Source: JAVBMO01 sp031552355
Lineage (GTDB): Bacteria; Bacteroidota; Bacteroidia; Bacteroidales; P3
Assembly (NCBI GenBank): GCA_031552355.1
Contig: JAVBMO010000139.1
Span: 1-13,662, forward strand
DNA length: 13,662 nucleotides
Reading direction: 5' to 3'
A model generated the notes under the pieces. It saw only the letters and a list, made by a program, of their open reading frames with translations, did no database searches and was not told the origin of the DNA. Below are positions 1 through 7,095 of this stretch, in pieces (position 1 is the first letter of the stretch; every line of letters starts with the position of its first letter). A program made the translations under genes and the position numbers.

Positions 1-529
1 TCTCGAAATAGAAGAAACAATAGAAAACTATGGAAAGCGACCGTTTTACTTACATATAGCCATAGCGCCACCCAAAAATATAGCCCGTTTGGAATGGTTT
101 TTGGAAAAGGCAGTGGAAATGGGTATTGATGAAATTACACCACTTGTTTGTGAACATTCGGAAAGGGAGAAATTAAATTTTGACCGTTTGAATAAAATTA
201 TTCTTTCGGCCATGAAACAATCCTTGAAAACATATTTGCCAAAGCTAAACGAAAGCACAAAGTATACCGATTTTTTGAAAACGGATTTTTTAGGACAGAA
301 ATTAATCGCTCATTGTGAAGGCGAAGAAAGGAACCCATTGAAACGTGTTTATTGGGAAAATGAAGATGTATTGATTGTGATAGGCCCTGAAGGTGATTTT
401 AGTAGAAAAGAAATAGAACAAAGCCTTGAGGCGGGGTTTGTACCCATTACATTGGGAAATAGTCGTCTGCGAACGGAAACGGCGGCTTTGTATTCCTGTA
501 TGGCAATTCATTTATTGAACGATAACTAA
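1..529 (+). CDS. rsmE: 16S rRNA (uracil1498-N3)-methyltransferase RsmE, 5' end cut off
   Basis: This cytoplasmic RNA methyltransferase transfers a methyl group from SAM to N3 of U1498 in 16S rRNA. The reading frame is open from base 2, giving 175 residues before the TAA at 527-529. Family members are about 240 residues, so roughly 60-70 residues, mostly the N-terminal PUA-like domain, lie left of the window. The visible part is the SPOUT trefoil-knot domain. It includes the family block EWFLEKAVEMGIDEITPL followed by CEHSER, the SAM-binding motif IGPEGDF (usually GPEGGF) and the C-terminal knot motif LGNSRLRTETAA. The first ATG in view (base 89) is internal, because recognisable RsmE sequence precedes it. 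The next gene starts 12 nt downstream, so the three left-hand genes are probably one transcript. Identification rests on several conserved motifs and is firm. Confidence 0.95.
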   Translation, partial: LEIEETIENYGKRPFYLHIAIAPPKNIARLEWFLEKAVEMGIDEITPLVCEHSEREKLNFDRLNKIILSAMKQSLKTYLPKLNESTKYTDFLKTDFLGQKLIAHCEGEERNPLKRVYWENEDVLIVIGPEGDFSRKEIEQSLEAGFVPITLGNSRLRTETAALYSCMAIHLLNDN

Positions 530-541
530 GAATTTATTTTA

Positions 542-1210
542 ATGAAAAAGGTTTTTAAAAAATTGGCTTTAGTAGTATTGGTATTATGTTTTTCGTTGAC
601 AACTGTTTATGGACAACAGAAAACACAAATTGCTTTATTGAAATACCGTGGTGGCGGCGACTGGTACGCCAATCCAACCTCTTTGCCCAACTTGATTAAC
701 TTTTGCAATACGCAACTCAACACCAATCTTGCCGTGGAAAATGCAACTGTAGATGTGGGCAGTTTGGAAATTTATAACTATCCATTTGTGCACATGACCG
801 GGCATGGAAATGTGGTTTTCTCTGACGAAGAAGCTCAAAATCTCAGGAATTACTTATTGGCTGGAGGCTTTCTTCATATCGACGACAATTATGGTTTAGA
901 TAAATTCATTCGCCCACAAATGAAAAAAGTATTTCCCGAATTGGATTTTGTGGAACTTCCGTTTAATCATCCCATTTATCATCAGAAATATGATTTTCAG
1001 AATGGTTTACCCAAAATTCATGAACATGATAACAAAGCTCCTAAAGGCTATGCTTTGATTTTTGAAGGCCGTGTAGTGTGTTTTTATTCCTACGAATGCG
1101 ACTTGGGCGATGGCTGGGAAGATACTGCCGTCCATAATGATTCGCCACAAAAACATACACAGGCTTTGCAAATGGGCGCCAATTTAATCCAATTTGTTTT
1201 CATGCAATAA
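542..1210 (+). CDS. Exported DUF4159 domain protein
   Basis: A 222-residue protein with a Sec signal peptide: lysines at 2-7, a hydrophobic stretch at about 8-22, and likely signal peptidase I cleavage after YG (about residue 24, before QQKT). The mature part matches the DUF4159 family. Conserved-looking blocks are RGGGDWY (36-42), VHMTGHGN (83-90), GGFLHIDDNYG (108-118) and LPFNHPIYH (139-147). From memory the family is related to class I glutamine-amidotransferase-like folds. The position where a nucleophilic cysteine might be expected reads GHG, so I infer a non-catalytic or altered role. Elsewhere DUF4159 is often the C-terminal part of much larger proteins; here it stands alone and is predicted periplasmic. 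It sits between two RNA-modification genes, 12 nt after rsmE and 5 nt before the TsaC gene. Its function is unknown. Confidence 0.85.
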   Translation: MKKVFKKLALVVLVLCFSLTTVYGQQKTQIALLKYRGGGDWYANPTSLPNLINFCNTQLNTNLAVENATVDVGSLEIYNYPFVHMTGHGNVVFSDEEAQNLRNYLLAGGFLHIDDNYGLDKFIRPQMKKVFPELDFVELPFNHPIYHQKYDFQNGLPKIHEHDNKAPKGYALIFEGRVVCFYSYECDLGDGWEDTAVHNDSPQKHTQALQMGANLIQFVFMQ

Positions 1211-1215
1211 ACTTT

Positions 1216-1791
1216 ATGGTCAATCACTCATCAGTCATCAAAAAGTGTGTCGAAGTATTGGGGTTCGGCGGTGTGATTATTTATCCTACTGACACCATTT
1301 GGGGCTTGGGTTGCGATGCCACAAATCCACAAGCCATTGAACGTTTGCACAAAATCAAAAAGTCTTCACACGAAAAAAGCATGTTGATTCTCTGTTTCGA
1401 TGAAGAAGAAATAGTTCACTATGTAGAAAAAATTCCTGCTCAAGCTTTGGATTTGATATATTCTACACAAACACCTTTGACCATTATTTACCCTCATGCA
1501 AAACATTTGCCTGAAATACTTTTGGGCGAAAACAACAGTATCGGAATCCGTATTCCGAAAAACGATTTTTGTTTGGCATTGCTTAACGCTTTTGGAAAAC
1601 CTATAGTAAGCACTTCGGCAAATTTCAGTGGTGAAAGTTCCCCAAAATCGTTTAGCGATATTTCCAAAACTTTGATAGAAAAAGTAGATTTCTGTGTACC
1701 GGACGAAATAGAGGAAAAGCGAGATTCTGCAGTGGCTTCCAAGTTGGTAAAAATAACGGAAAACGGCGAAGTTATTGTTATTAGAGGGTAG
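1216..1791 (+). CDS. tsaC: L-threonylcarbamoyladenylate synthase (TsaC/Sua5/YrdC type)
   Basis: This enzyme makes threonylcarbamoyl-AMP from threonine, bicarbonate and ATP, the first step of t6A37 modification of ANN-decoding tRNAs. The 191-residue product is the single-domain TsaC form; the C-terminal Sua5 domain of longer (about 340-residue) relatives is absent. Family motifs are GGVIIYPTDTIWGLGCDA (18-35), the lysine-rich KIKKSSHEKSM (46-56), SIGIRIP (108-114) and PIVSTSANFSG (129-139). The ATG at 1216 lies 5 nt after the stop of the DUF4159 gene and places the YPTDT motif at residue 23, as expected for the family. Transcription from the rsmE side is likely. TsaB, TsaD and TsaE are not in the window. 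Confidence 0.93.
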   Translation: MVNHSSVIKKCVEVLGFGGVIIYPTDTIWGLGCDATNPQAIERLHKIKKSSHEKSMLILCFDEEEIVHYVEKIPAQALDLIYSTQTPLTIIYPHAKHLPEILLGENNSIGIRIPKNDFCLALLNAFGKPIVSTSANFSGESSPKSFSDISKTLIEKVDFCVPDEIEEKRDSAVASKLVKITENGEVIVIRG

Positions 1792-2041
1792 GGGCGAAGC
1801 GTGAAATTGAATAACGGAAATAACAAATATCAAAAATGGAGGAATAATTTAAAAAACCCTTTAAGCCCGTCAAAAGATGATTCCCAAATTATCAAATAGC
1901 CAAAATTCCAAGCTTATTCAGGAAAATCTTTCGTAACTTTGTAGGGTTTAACTTTGCACAGATTTAGTAATTGATTTTACATAAGTTAAGGGTTCTCTTG
2001 TGGGGAAATTCTTGATTTATGGCTTTAATTTTAGATTATTT
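1792..2041 (+). promoter_or_regulatory. tsaC-hutU intergenic region with candidate promoter boxes
   Basis: About 250 bp without a gene. Two copies of TAACTTTG, matching the Bacteroidota -7 consensus TAnnTTTG, lie at 1934-1941 and 1949-1956. Neither has a clean TTTG at the expected -33 position, so the assignment is tentative. Transcription starting just after either box would give a hutU leader of roughly 80-100 nt. I see no convincing terminator hairpin after tsaC and no other reading frame here. Confidence 0.4.
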
Positions 2042-4042
2042 ATGAATATTTCTGATTTTCAAAAAGATATTTTGGAAGGAATTCCTTTAGAATTGCCTGC
2101 AAAACAAGCGTATGATACTACAGTAAACCATGCGCCAAAGCGTAAGGATATTCTTTCAGAAAAAGAAAAGAAGTTGGCTTTGCAGAATGCTTTGCGCTAT
2201 TTTGCGCCCTGCCATCACGAAGAATTGGCAAAGGAGTTTTTGGAAGAATTGGAATCCTACGGACGTATTTATATGTACCGTTTTCGCCCTGCGTATAGGA
2301 TGTATGCCAGGCCAATAGAGGAATATCCGGCAAAATGCAAACAGGCGGCAGCCATTATGCTGATGATTCAAAATAATTTGGATTATGCAGTAGCACAACA
2401 TCCTCACGAATTGATAACCTATGGCGGAAATGGCGCCGTTTTCCAAAATTGGGCGCAATACCGCCTAACTATGAAATATTTGTCCGAAATGACCGACGAA
2501 CAAACCCTGGTCATGTATTCGGGACACCCCATGGGGTTGTTTCCTTCGCACAAGGAGGCGCCAAGGGTTGTGGTTACCAACGGCATGATGATTCCCAATT
2601 ATTCCCAACCCGACGACTGGGAACGGTTCAATGCTTTGGGCGTAACCCAATACGGACAAATGACGGCAGGCTCTTATATGTATATTGGGCCACAAGGAAT
2701 TGTCCATGGAACTACCATTACGGTTTTAAATGCTGGACGCAAATTGGGCGATAATGGTTTAGGCGGACGTTTATTCATTACTGCCGGTTTGGGTGGGATG
2801 TCGGGTGCGCAGCCCAAAGCCGGAAACATTGCAGGTTGTGTGTCCATTACAGCAGAAGTGAATCCCAAAGCAACGCATACACGTCATTCGCAAGGTTGGG
2901 TCGATAAAGTTCACGACAATTTAGACACTCTTTTTGCCGAAGTAGCTGAAGCTCGCAAAGAAAAGAAAATCATCTCTTTTGCCTATCAAGGAAATGTGGT
3001 CGATTTGTGGGAATATGCCGTAAAAAACAATATTCAGGTGGATTTGGGTTCCGACCAAACTTCCCTGCACAATCCTTGGGCCGGAGGATATTATCCTGTG
3101 GATGTTCCTTTTGAGGACGCCAATCGCATGATGGCCGAAGAACCTGGACAATTTAAACAAAAAGTACAGGAAAGTTTGCGCCGCCATGTGGCAGCCATCA
3201 ATCAGTTGGCAGCAAAAGGCATGTATTTCTTCGATTACGGAAATGCTTTCTTGTTGGAATCGAGCCGTGCCGGAGCAGATATTTTACAATCCGACGGAAA
3301 ATTCAAATATCCATCGTATGTTCAGGATATCATGGGGCCTATGTGTTTCGATTATGGCTTCGGGCCGTTCCGCTGGGTTTGCACTTCGGGAAAACCGGAA
3401 GACTTAGACCTTTCCGATCAAATAGCCATGGAGGTTTTGGAAAATTTGAGCAAAAATTCTCCCAAAGAAATTCAACAACAAATGCAAGACAATATTCAAT
3501 GGATTAAAGGCGCCAAGGAAAATAAATTGGTGGTGGGCTCTCAGGCGCGCATTCTTTATGCCGATGCCGAAGGCCGCATCCGCATTGCCGAAGCGTTTAA
3601 TAAAGCCATTGCCGAAGGCCGCATTTCTGCGCCGATTGTCTTGGGGCGCGACCATCACGATGTGTCGGGAACCGATTCGCCTTTCCGCGAAACATCCAAT
3701 ATTTACGATGGTTCTTCGTTTACTGCGGATATGGCCGTGCAAAATGTTATCGGCGATTCGTTCCGTGGGGCAACTTGGGTGAGTATCCACAATGGTGGGG
3801 GTGTAGGTTGGGGCGAAGTGATCAATGGTGGTTTTGGCATGTTGTTGGATGGTTCTGCCGATGCTGACAGGCGTTTGAAAAGCATGTTGTTTTGGGATGT
3901 CAACAATGGAATTTCCAGAAGGGCATGGGCGCGCAACGATGAAGCCATTTTTGCCATCAAACGCGCTATGCAAAACGAACCTAAACTGAAAGTAACCCTT
4001 CCCAACAAAGTGGAAGAAAATATATTGAAAAAACTTTTTTAA
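2042..4042 (+). CDS. hutU: Urocanate hydratase, long (animal-like) form
   Basis: Urocanase adds water to urocanate to give 4-imidazolone-5-propionate, the second step of histidine degradation, using tightly bound NAD+. The product is 666 residues from the ATG at 2042, against about 555 for the Pseudomonas type. Motifs in order: YSGHPMG (159-165), QMTAGSYMYIGPQG (206-219), GLGGMSGAQ (249-257), DQTSLHNPWAGGYYP, MGPMCFDYGFGPFRW with Cys435 at or near the position of P. putida Cys410, RDHHDVSGTDSPFRET (from 536), and NGGGVGWGEVINGGFG. An upstream in-frame GTG at 2000 would add 14 residues, but the ATG starts a typical N-terminus. Length and motif wording resemble animal UROC1 as I remember it. 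No hutH, hutI or formimidoyl-transferase gene adjoins it, so the rest of the pathway must be elsewhere or absent. Confidence 0.96.
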   Translation: MNISDFQKDILEGIPLELPAKQAYDTTVNHAPKRKDILSEKEKKLALQNALRYFAPCHHEELAKEFLEELESYGRIYMYRFRPAYRMYARPIEEYPAKCKQAAAIMLMIQNNLDYAVAQHPHELITYGGNGAVFQNWAQYRLTMKYLSEMTDEQTLVMYSGHPMGLFPSHKEAPRVVVTNGMMIPNYSQPDDWERFNALGVTQYGQMTAGSYMYIGPQGIVHGTTITVLNAGRKLGDNGLGGRLFITAGLGGMSGAQPKAGNIAGCVSITAEVNPKATHTRHSQGWVDKVHDNLDTLFAEVAEARKEKKIISFAYQGNVVDLWEYAVKNNIQVDLGSDQTSLHNPWAGGYYPVDVPFEDANRMMAEEPGQFKQKVQESLRRHVAAINQLAAKGMYFFDYGNAFLLESSRAGADILQSDGKFKYPSYVQDIMGPMCFDYGFGPFRWVCTSGKPEDLDLSDQIAMEVLENLSKNSPKEIQQQMQDNIQWIKGAKENKLVVGSQARILYADAEGRIRIAEAFNKAIAEGRISAPIVLGRDHHDVSGTDSPFRETSNIYDGSSFTADMAVQNVIGDSFRGATWVSIHNGGGVGWGEVINGGFGMLLDGSADADRRLKSMLFWDVNNGISRRAWARNDEAIFAIKRAMQNEPKLKVTLPNKVEENILKKLF

Positions 4043-4043
4043 A

Positions 4044-4058
4044 TGAAAATTATTTTCA
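4044..4058. repeat. A+T-only inverted repeat after hutU
   Basis: TGAAAATTATTTTCA is a 7-bp perfect inverted repeat around one central T, 1 nt after the hutU stop. Just before it, A6-C-T6 (4028-4040) spans the end of the gene and is itself self-complementary. Both could fold in RNA, but they contain almost no G-C pairs. A role in ending hutU transcription is possible and weakly supported. Confidence 0.3.
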
Positions 4059-4120
4059 AATGATCTCATTGCCAAGTTTTCAAATTGTAATAAATAAATA
4101 AAAATCAAAAAATAAGAACA

Positions 4121-5254
4121 ATGAAAAAATATCTTTTAATTATAAGCTTTTTCTTTGCCTTTGTTTCGGTAGGATGTGCGCAGAAATCTACTGTAAAAGG
4201 GACGGTCAGCTATCCCGATAATGCCAAGGAAATAACTGTTTTACTTGTAAAGTTGAATCCCGAAGGGACAAACCTTGTAGCCATAGATTCGGCAAAAATT
4301 GTTGGGGGGGGAGCTTTTAAGTTTTCACAAGATGTGAAAACGCCCGGAATTTATTATTTGCAAATTCAATCCGAAGGCGCCAATCCCTATTTCTCGCAAT
4401 TGGTGATTTATCCGAAACAAACGGTAGAAATAGATTTGGCGGTAAATGCCGCAGTAGCTGCGTTGGAATGCAAAAAGGCCAAAGGTTCCAAAGATATGGA
4501 TTTGGTTATGCAGGTAAGCGTATTGACAAACGAAGTATCTAAAAATGCAATGAATTTGCAACAACAATACACTCAGGCTGTAACAGAAGAGGATAGAAAG
4601 AAAATTGAAAATGATTTTAACAAAATTATTACCACTTACCAAAATGAGGTGAAAAAGGTGATTGCTGCCAACAAAACCCTTTTGGTAAATGCGGCTTTGA
4701 TTAATTCTTTGGCTTTTGAGGAAAATGTGGAATTTTACAAAGAAATTATTTTTCCTTTGGAAGTAAAATATCCCGATGTAGTGGAAATAAAGCAATTGAA
4801 AACCCGCATCAACCAGTTTTTAAATGGCGCTCACGAAGGCCGTCCGGCACCGGAAATAGAATTGCCCGACGTAAATGACAACGTTCGCAAGCTTTCTTCG
4901 TTGAAAGGGAAATATGTATTGATAGATTTTTGGGCTTCGTGGTGTGGCCCTTGCCGCCGCGAAAACCCCAATGTTGTGGCGCTTTACAATAAATACAAAG
5001 ACAGTGGTTTCGATATTTTCAGCGTTTCGTTGGACAAAGACAAAGCAAGCTGGATTCGCGCCATCAACCAAGACGGTTTGATTTGGGAAAACCATGTGAG
5101 TGACCTCAAACAATGGGGTTCCATGGTATTACCTTTGTATGGCTTTAATTCTATTCCGTTTACAGTTTTGATAGACAAAAACGGTGTGGTTTTGGCAAAA
5201 GGATTGCGTGGACAAGAATTAGAATCCAAATTGACTGAAATTTTTGGGAAGTAA
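4121..5254 (+). CDS. Exported DUF4369/TlpA-like thioredoxin-fold protein
   Basis: A predicted envelope thiol-disulfide protein of 377 residues. The N-terminus has a signal sequence (about 1-18) ending VSVGCAQ. Cys19 may be a lipidated lipoprotein cysteine, though Ser at -3 is a poor lipobox residue, so signal peptidase I cleavage before Gln21 is also possible. Residues of about 24-120 form the beta-rich DUF4369-type domain, 120-235 are helical and charged, and 240-377 are a TlpA/AhpC-type thioredoxin domain. The active site is WASWCGPC (Cys275, Cys278) and the cis-proline is in NSIPF (Pro346). The family typically reduces or isomerises periplasmic disulfides; in Bacteroidota there are many paralogues and the client proteins are unknown. 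The gene contains a G8 run at 4304-4311. It has 78 nt upstream and 75 nt downstream, so it may be transcribed alone. Confidence 0.88.
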   Translation: MKKYLLIISFFFAFVSVGCAQKSTVKGTVSYPDNAKEITVLLVKLNPEGTNLVAIDSAKIVGGGAFKFSQDVKTPGIYYLQIQSEGANPYFSQLVIYPKQTVEIDLAVNAAVAALECKKAKGSKDMDLVMQVSVLTNEVSKNAMNLQQQYTQAVTEEDRKKIENDFNKIITTYQNEVKKVIAANKTLLVNAALINSLAFEENVEFYKEIIFPLEVKYPDVVEIKQLKTRINQFLNGAHEGRPAPEIELPDVNDNVRKLSSLKGKYVLIDFWASWCGPCRRENPNVVALYNKYKDSGFDIFSVSLDKDKASWIRAINQDGLIWENHVSDLKQWGSMVLPLYGFNSIPFTVLIDKNGVVLAKGLRGQELESKLTEIFGK

Positions 5255-5267
5255 ATTTTGGCACAAA

Positions 5268-5295
5268 TTCTGAATTTGAAATTTTAAATTCAGAA
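5268..5295 (+). terminator. Hairpin between the TlpA-like and DUF502 genes
   Basis: TTCTGAATTT (5268-5277) and AAATTCAGAA (5286-5295) are perfect 10-bp inverted repeats with an 8-nt loop, starting 14 nt after the TlpA-like stop codon. No T-run follows, so this is not a classical intrinsic terminator. It could be a transcript-end stabiliser, a weak terminator or a regulatory hairpin. It does suggest a boundary between the two genes. Confidence 0.4.
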
Positions 5296-5329
5296 AGCTA
5301 AAATACTCATCACTCATCACAAAAAAACG

Positions 5330-5974
5330 ATGAAAAAAGACGCATTCAAAAACATCGCCGGATATTTTTTTCAAGGCTTGTTTTATACAGCTCCACTAGC
5401 CATAACGGTTTATGTATTGTATTTGATATTCGAAATTATCAACGATTTGACTATTTCGTTAACCGAAGCCATTTTTGGAATGCGAATACCGGGTTTGGGA
5501 TTTGTAATGGTTTTGATTTTGATAACCCTTATCGGCTATTTTGGAAAAAACCTGCTTTCGGAACGCTTGGCAAAGGGTGTCAATCATTTTCTTTCCAGCA
5601 TTCCCATTGTAAAATCCATTTATTCGCCGGTCAAAGACATTATTTCAGCTTTTGTGGGAAAGGAAAAGAAATTTACCAATCCGGCATTGGTAAAAATGTC
5701 CGAAAAAGAAGAAGTTTACAGAGTGGGGTTTGTAACACAAAAAGATTTGTCCAAATTGGAATTGCCGGAAGAATTTGTAGCGGTCTATTTTCCTTATTCT
5801 TACGGATTTATGGGCGAATTGCTTTTGGTGCCTTCCAAAAATGTAAAAATGTTGAACATCCCTTCTGCCGAAGCCTTGAAATTTGCTATTTCTGGAGGAC
5901 TTACGGAAATTTCGGGAAAGGAATCCAAAAACGGCAAAGAAGAAGATAATGTAGAAGAACAAATATTTAATTAA
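5330..5974 (+). CDS. DUF502 family inner-membrane protein
   Basis: A 214-residue membrane protein recognised as DUF502. It has two hydrophobic helices near the N-terminus (about 14-36 and 54-71) separated by a short loop with MRIPGLG. The conserved SSIPIVKSIYSPVKDIISAF segment (about 89-108) follows, then a soluble C-terminal region of about 100 residues ending in a charged tail rich in Lys, Glu and Asp. Such proteins sit in the inner membrane; their biochemical role is not established. The ATG at 5330 follows a run of A residues, typical of Bacteroidota start sites. It lies between an exported thioredoxin and surE, with 49 nt to surE, so co-transcription with the following envelope genes is plausible. 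Confidence 0.87.
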   Translation: MKKDAFKNIAGYFFQGLFYTAPLAITVYVLYLIFEIINDLTISLTEAIFGMRIPGLGFVMVLILITLIGYFGKNLLSERLAKGVNHFLSSIPIVKSIYSPVKDIISAFVGKEKKFTNPALVKMSEKEEVYRVGFVTQKDLSKLELPEEFVAVYFPYSYGFMGELLLVPSKNVKMLNIPSAEALKFAISGGLTEISGKESKNGKEEDNVEEQIFN

Positions 5975-6023
5975 ATTAGGAATTTTGGTCATTAGAAAAC
6001 AAAGAAGATAGATTAGAAAAAAT

Positions 6024-6797
6024 ATGAAGAAACCTACAATTTTGGTAACCAACGACGACAGTATCCACGCCACCGGCATTCAGGTCTTGATTTCCATTGC
6101 GCGAAAATTGGGCAATGTCATAGTCATGGCGCCGGAATATCCCATGTCGGGCAAAAGTCACTCCATTACGTCAAATACGCCTTTGCGATCTACTTTGCGC
6201 AAGCAGGAAGAAGGCTATGTTGAATACACTTGCGCAGGAACGCCTGTGGATTGTGTCAAATTGGCTCAACATTTATTTTTTAAGGAAAAAGGTCCCGATT
6301 TGGTGGTTTCGGGAATCAATCATGGTTCCAATGCGTCTATCAATATCATTTATTCGGGAACCATGGGCGCCGCTTTGGAGTCTTGCCTTTGTGGGCACCC
6401 GGCCATAGGTTTTTCTTTGGTGGATTATGCCGCCGATGCCGATTTTTCGTATGCCGAACCCTATGTTTGCAAAATTATGGAAGATGTTTTGCAAAACGCC
6501 CTTCCACAAGGTATTTGCCTGAATGTGAATATTCCTTGTGGAGAAATTAAAGGAATTAAGGTTTGCAAACAAGCCAAAGCTTTTTGGCACGATGCCTACG
6601 ACCAACGTGTGGATCCGCATGGCTGCGACTATTTTTGGCTTACCGGAAATTTTGTTCCCGAAAATGCCGAAAATGGCGACGATATTTCAGCACTGGAACA
6701 AGGTTATGTTTCCGTAGTGCCTGTGCAGCACGACCTTACGGCTTACAGTTATTTATCAACTTTTGAAAAAAGAATGCAGGATGTGGAAAAAAGATAA
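6024..6797 (+). CDS. surE: 5'/3'-nucleotidase SurE
   Basis: A metal-dependent nucleoside monophosphate phosphatase (5'- and 3'-nucleotidase, often also exopolyphosphatase) of the cytoplasm. Length is 257 residues, normal for the family. Metal-site residues are visible: Asp11 and Asp12 in LVTNDDS (7-13), Ser42 in PMSGKSHSIT (40-49) and Asn99 in VVSGINHGSN (94-103). The conserved CAGTPVDCV (70-78) and SGTMGAALE segments are also present. The canonical motif is NDDG; here the residue after the two aspartates is Ser13, with Gly18 close by. The start at 6024 follows an A-rich stretch, and the motif at residue 11 fits known SurE starts. The last 17 nt overlap the next gene, which suggests translational coupling. 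Confidence 0.94.
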   Translation: MKKPTILVTNDDSIHATGIQVLISIARKLGNVIVMAPEYPMSGKSHSITSNTPLRSTLRKQEEGYVEYTCAGTPVDCVKLAQHLFFKEKGPDLVVSGINHGSNASINIIYSGTMGAALESCLCGHPAIGFSLVDYAADADFSYAEPYVCKIMEDVLQNALPQGICLNVNIPCGEIKGIKVCKQAKAFWHDAYDQRVDPHGCDYFWLTGNFVPENAENGDDISALEQGYVSVVPVQHDLTAYSYLSTFEKRMQDVEKR

Positions 6798-7083
6798 TAC
6801 TTGGTTTGGACTTGGTTTGGGATTGGCTTCGCTGTTAATTACCTCATTACTTATTGCAGGTATTTTTCTTGTTTTGAATTTGCCGGTAATGCTTTATCAA
6901 AAGTATTTCCTCTTGGCAACTTTGCCAGGGCTGTTTTTATTCAGGCAATATATGAAAAAATGGGATTGTCCCAAAACAGCAAAGGGATTTCTGCTTGTTT
7001 TGGTGGTGTTTATAACCGGATTTATTATTTATTTGGTAAAAGAAGGGCATATTTTGGCAAATTCGGAAATGATTAAAATGTAA
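6781..7083 (+). CDS. Small three-helix membrane protein between surE and lpxB
   Basis: A 100-residue protein that I cannot assign to a named family. It is almost entirely hydrophobic, with three likely transmembrane helices: about 8-35 (glycine- and leucine-rich), 39-52, and 66-86 (FLLVLVVFITGFIIYL). The helices are linked by short basic segments such as MKKWDCPKTAK. I chose the ATG at 6781; a TTG at 6763 would add six residues but lies deeper inside surE. The frame overlaps surE by 17 nt and ends 12 nt before lpxB, so it is very likely expressed with both. Position suggests an inner-membrane role near lipid A synthesis, but that is inference. A real gene is supported by its length, its hydrophobic pattern and the tight spacing. 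Confidence 0.75.
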   Translation: MWKKDNTWFGLGLGLASLLITSLLIAGIFLVLNLPVMLYQKYFLLATLPGLFLFRQYMKKWDCPKTAKGFLLVLVVFITGFIIYLVKEGHILANSEMIKM

Positions 7084-7095
7084 TGCAGACGGAAG

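Noticed and set aside
1216..1245. Possible later start for the tsaC-type gene, because the first codons resemble the ACTCATC repeat.
   Set aside because: No other ATG occurs before the conserved YPTDT motif, and the N-terminal length fits the family.
2000..2041. GTG at 2000 as a hutU start adding 14 residues.
   Set aside because: The extra residues do not look like a urocanase N-terminus; the ATG at 2042 gives a typical start and leaves more room for a leader after the candidate promoter boxes.
3566..3624. A 14-bp direct repeat (3566-3579 and 3611-3624) inside hutU.
   Set aside because: It is in frame and encodes AEGRI twice in a conserved region of the enzyme; codon choice explains the repeat.
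3404..4108. Long open frame on the minus strand opposite the end of hutU (234 codons).
   Set aside because: It is the antisense shadow of a strongly conserved gene, its product has no recognisable domain, and it has no promoter or neighbours on that strand.
6763..6780. TTG at 6763 as start of the small membrane protein.
   Set aside because: An ATG 18 nt downstream gives a normal membrane-protein N-terminus with less overlap into surE.
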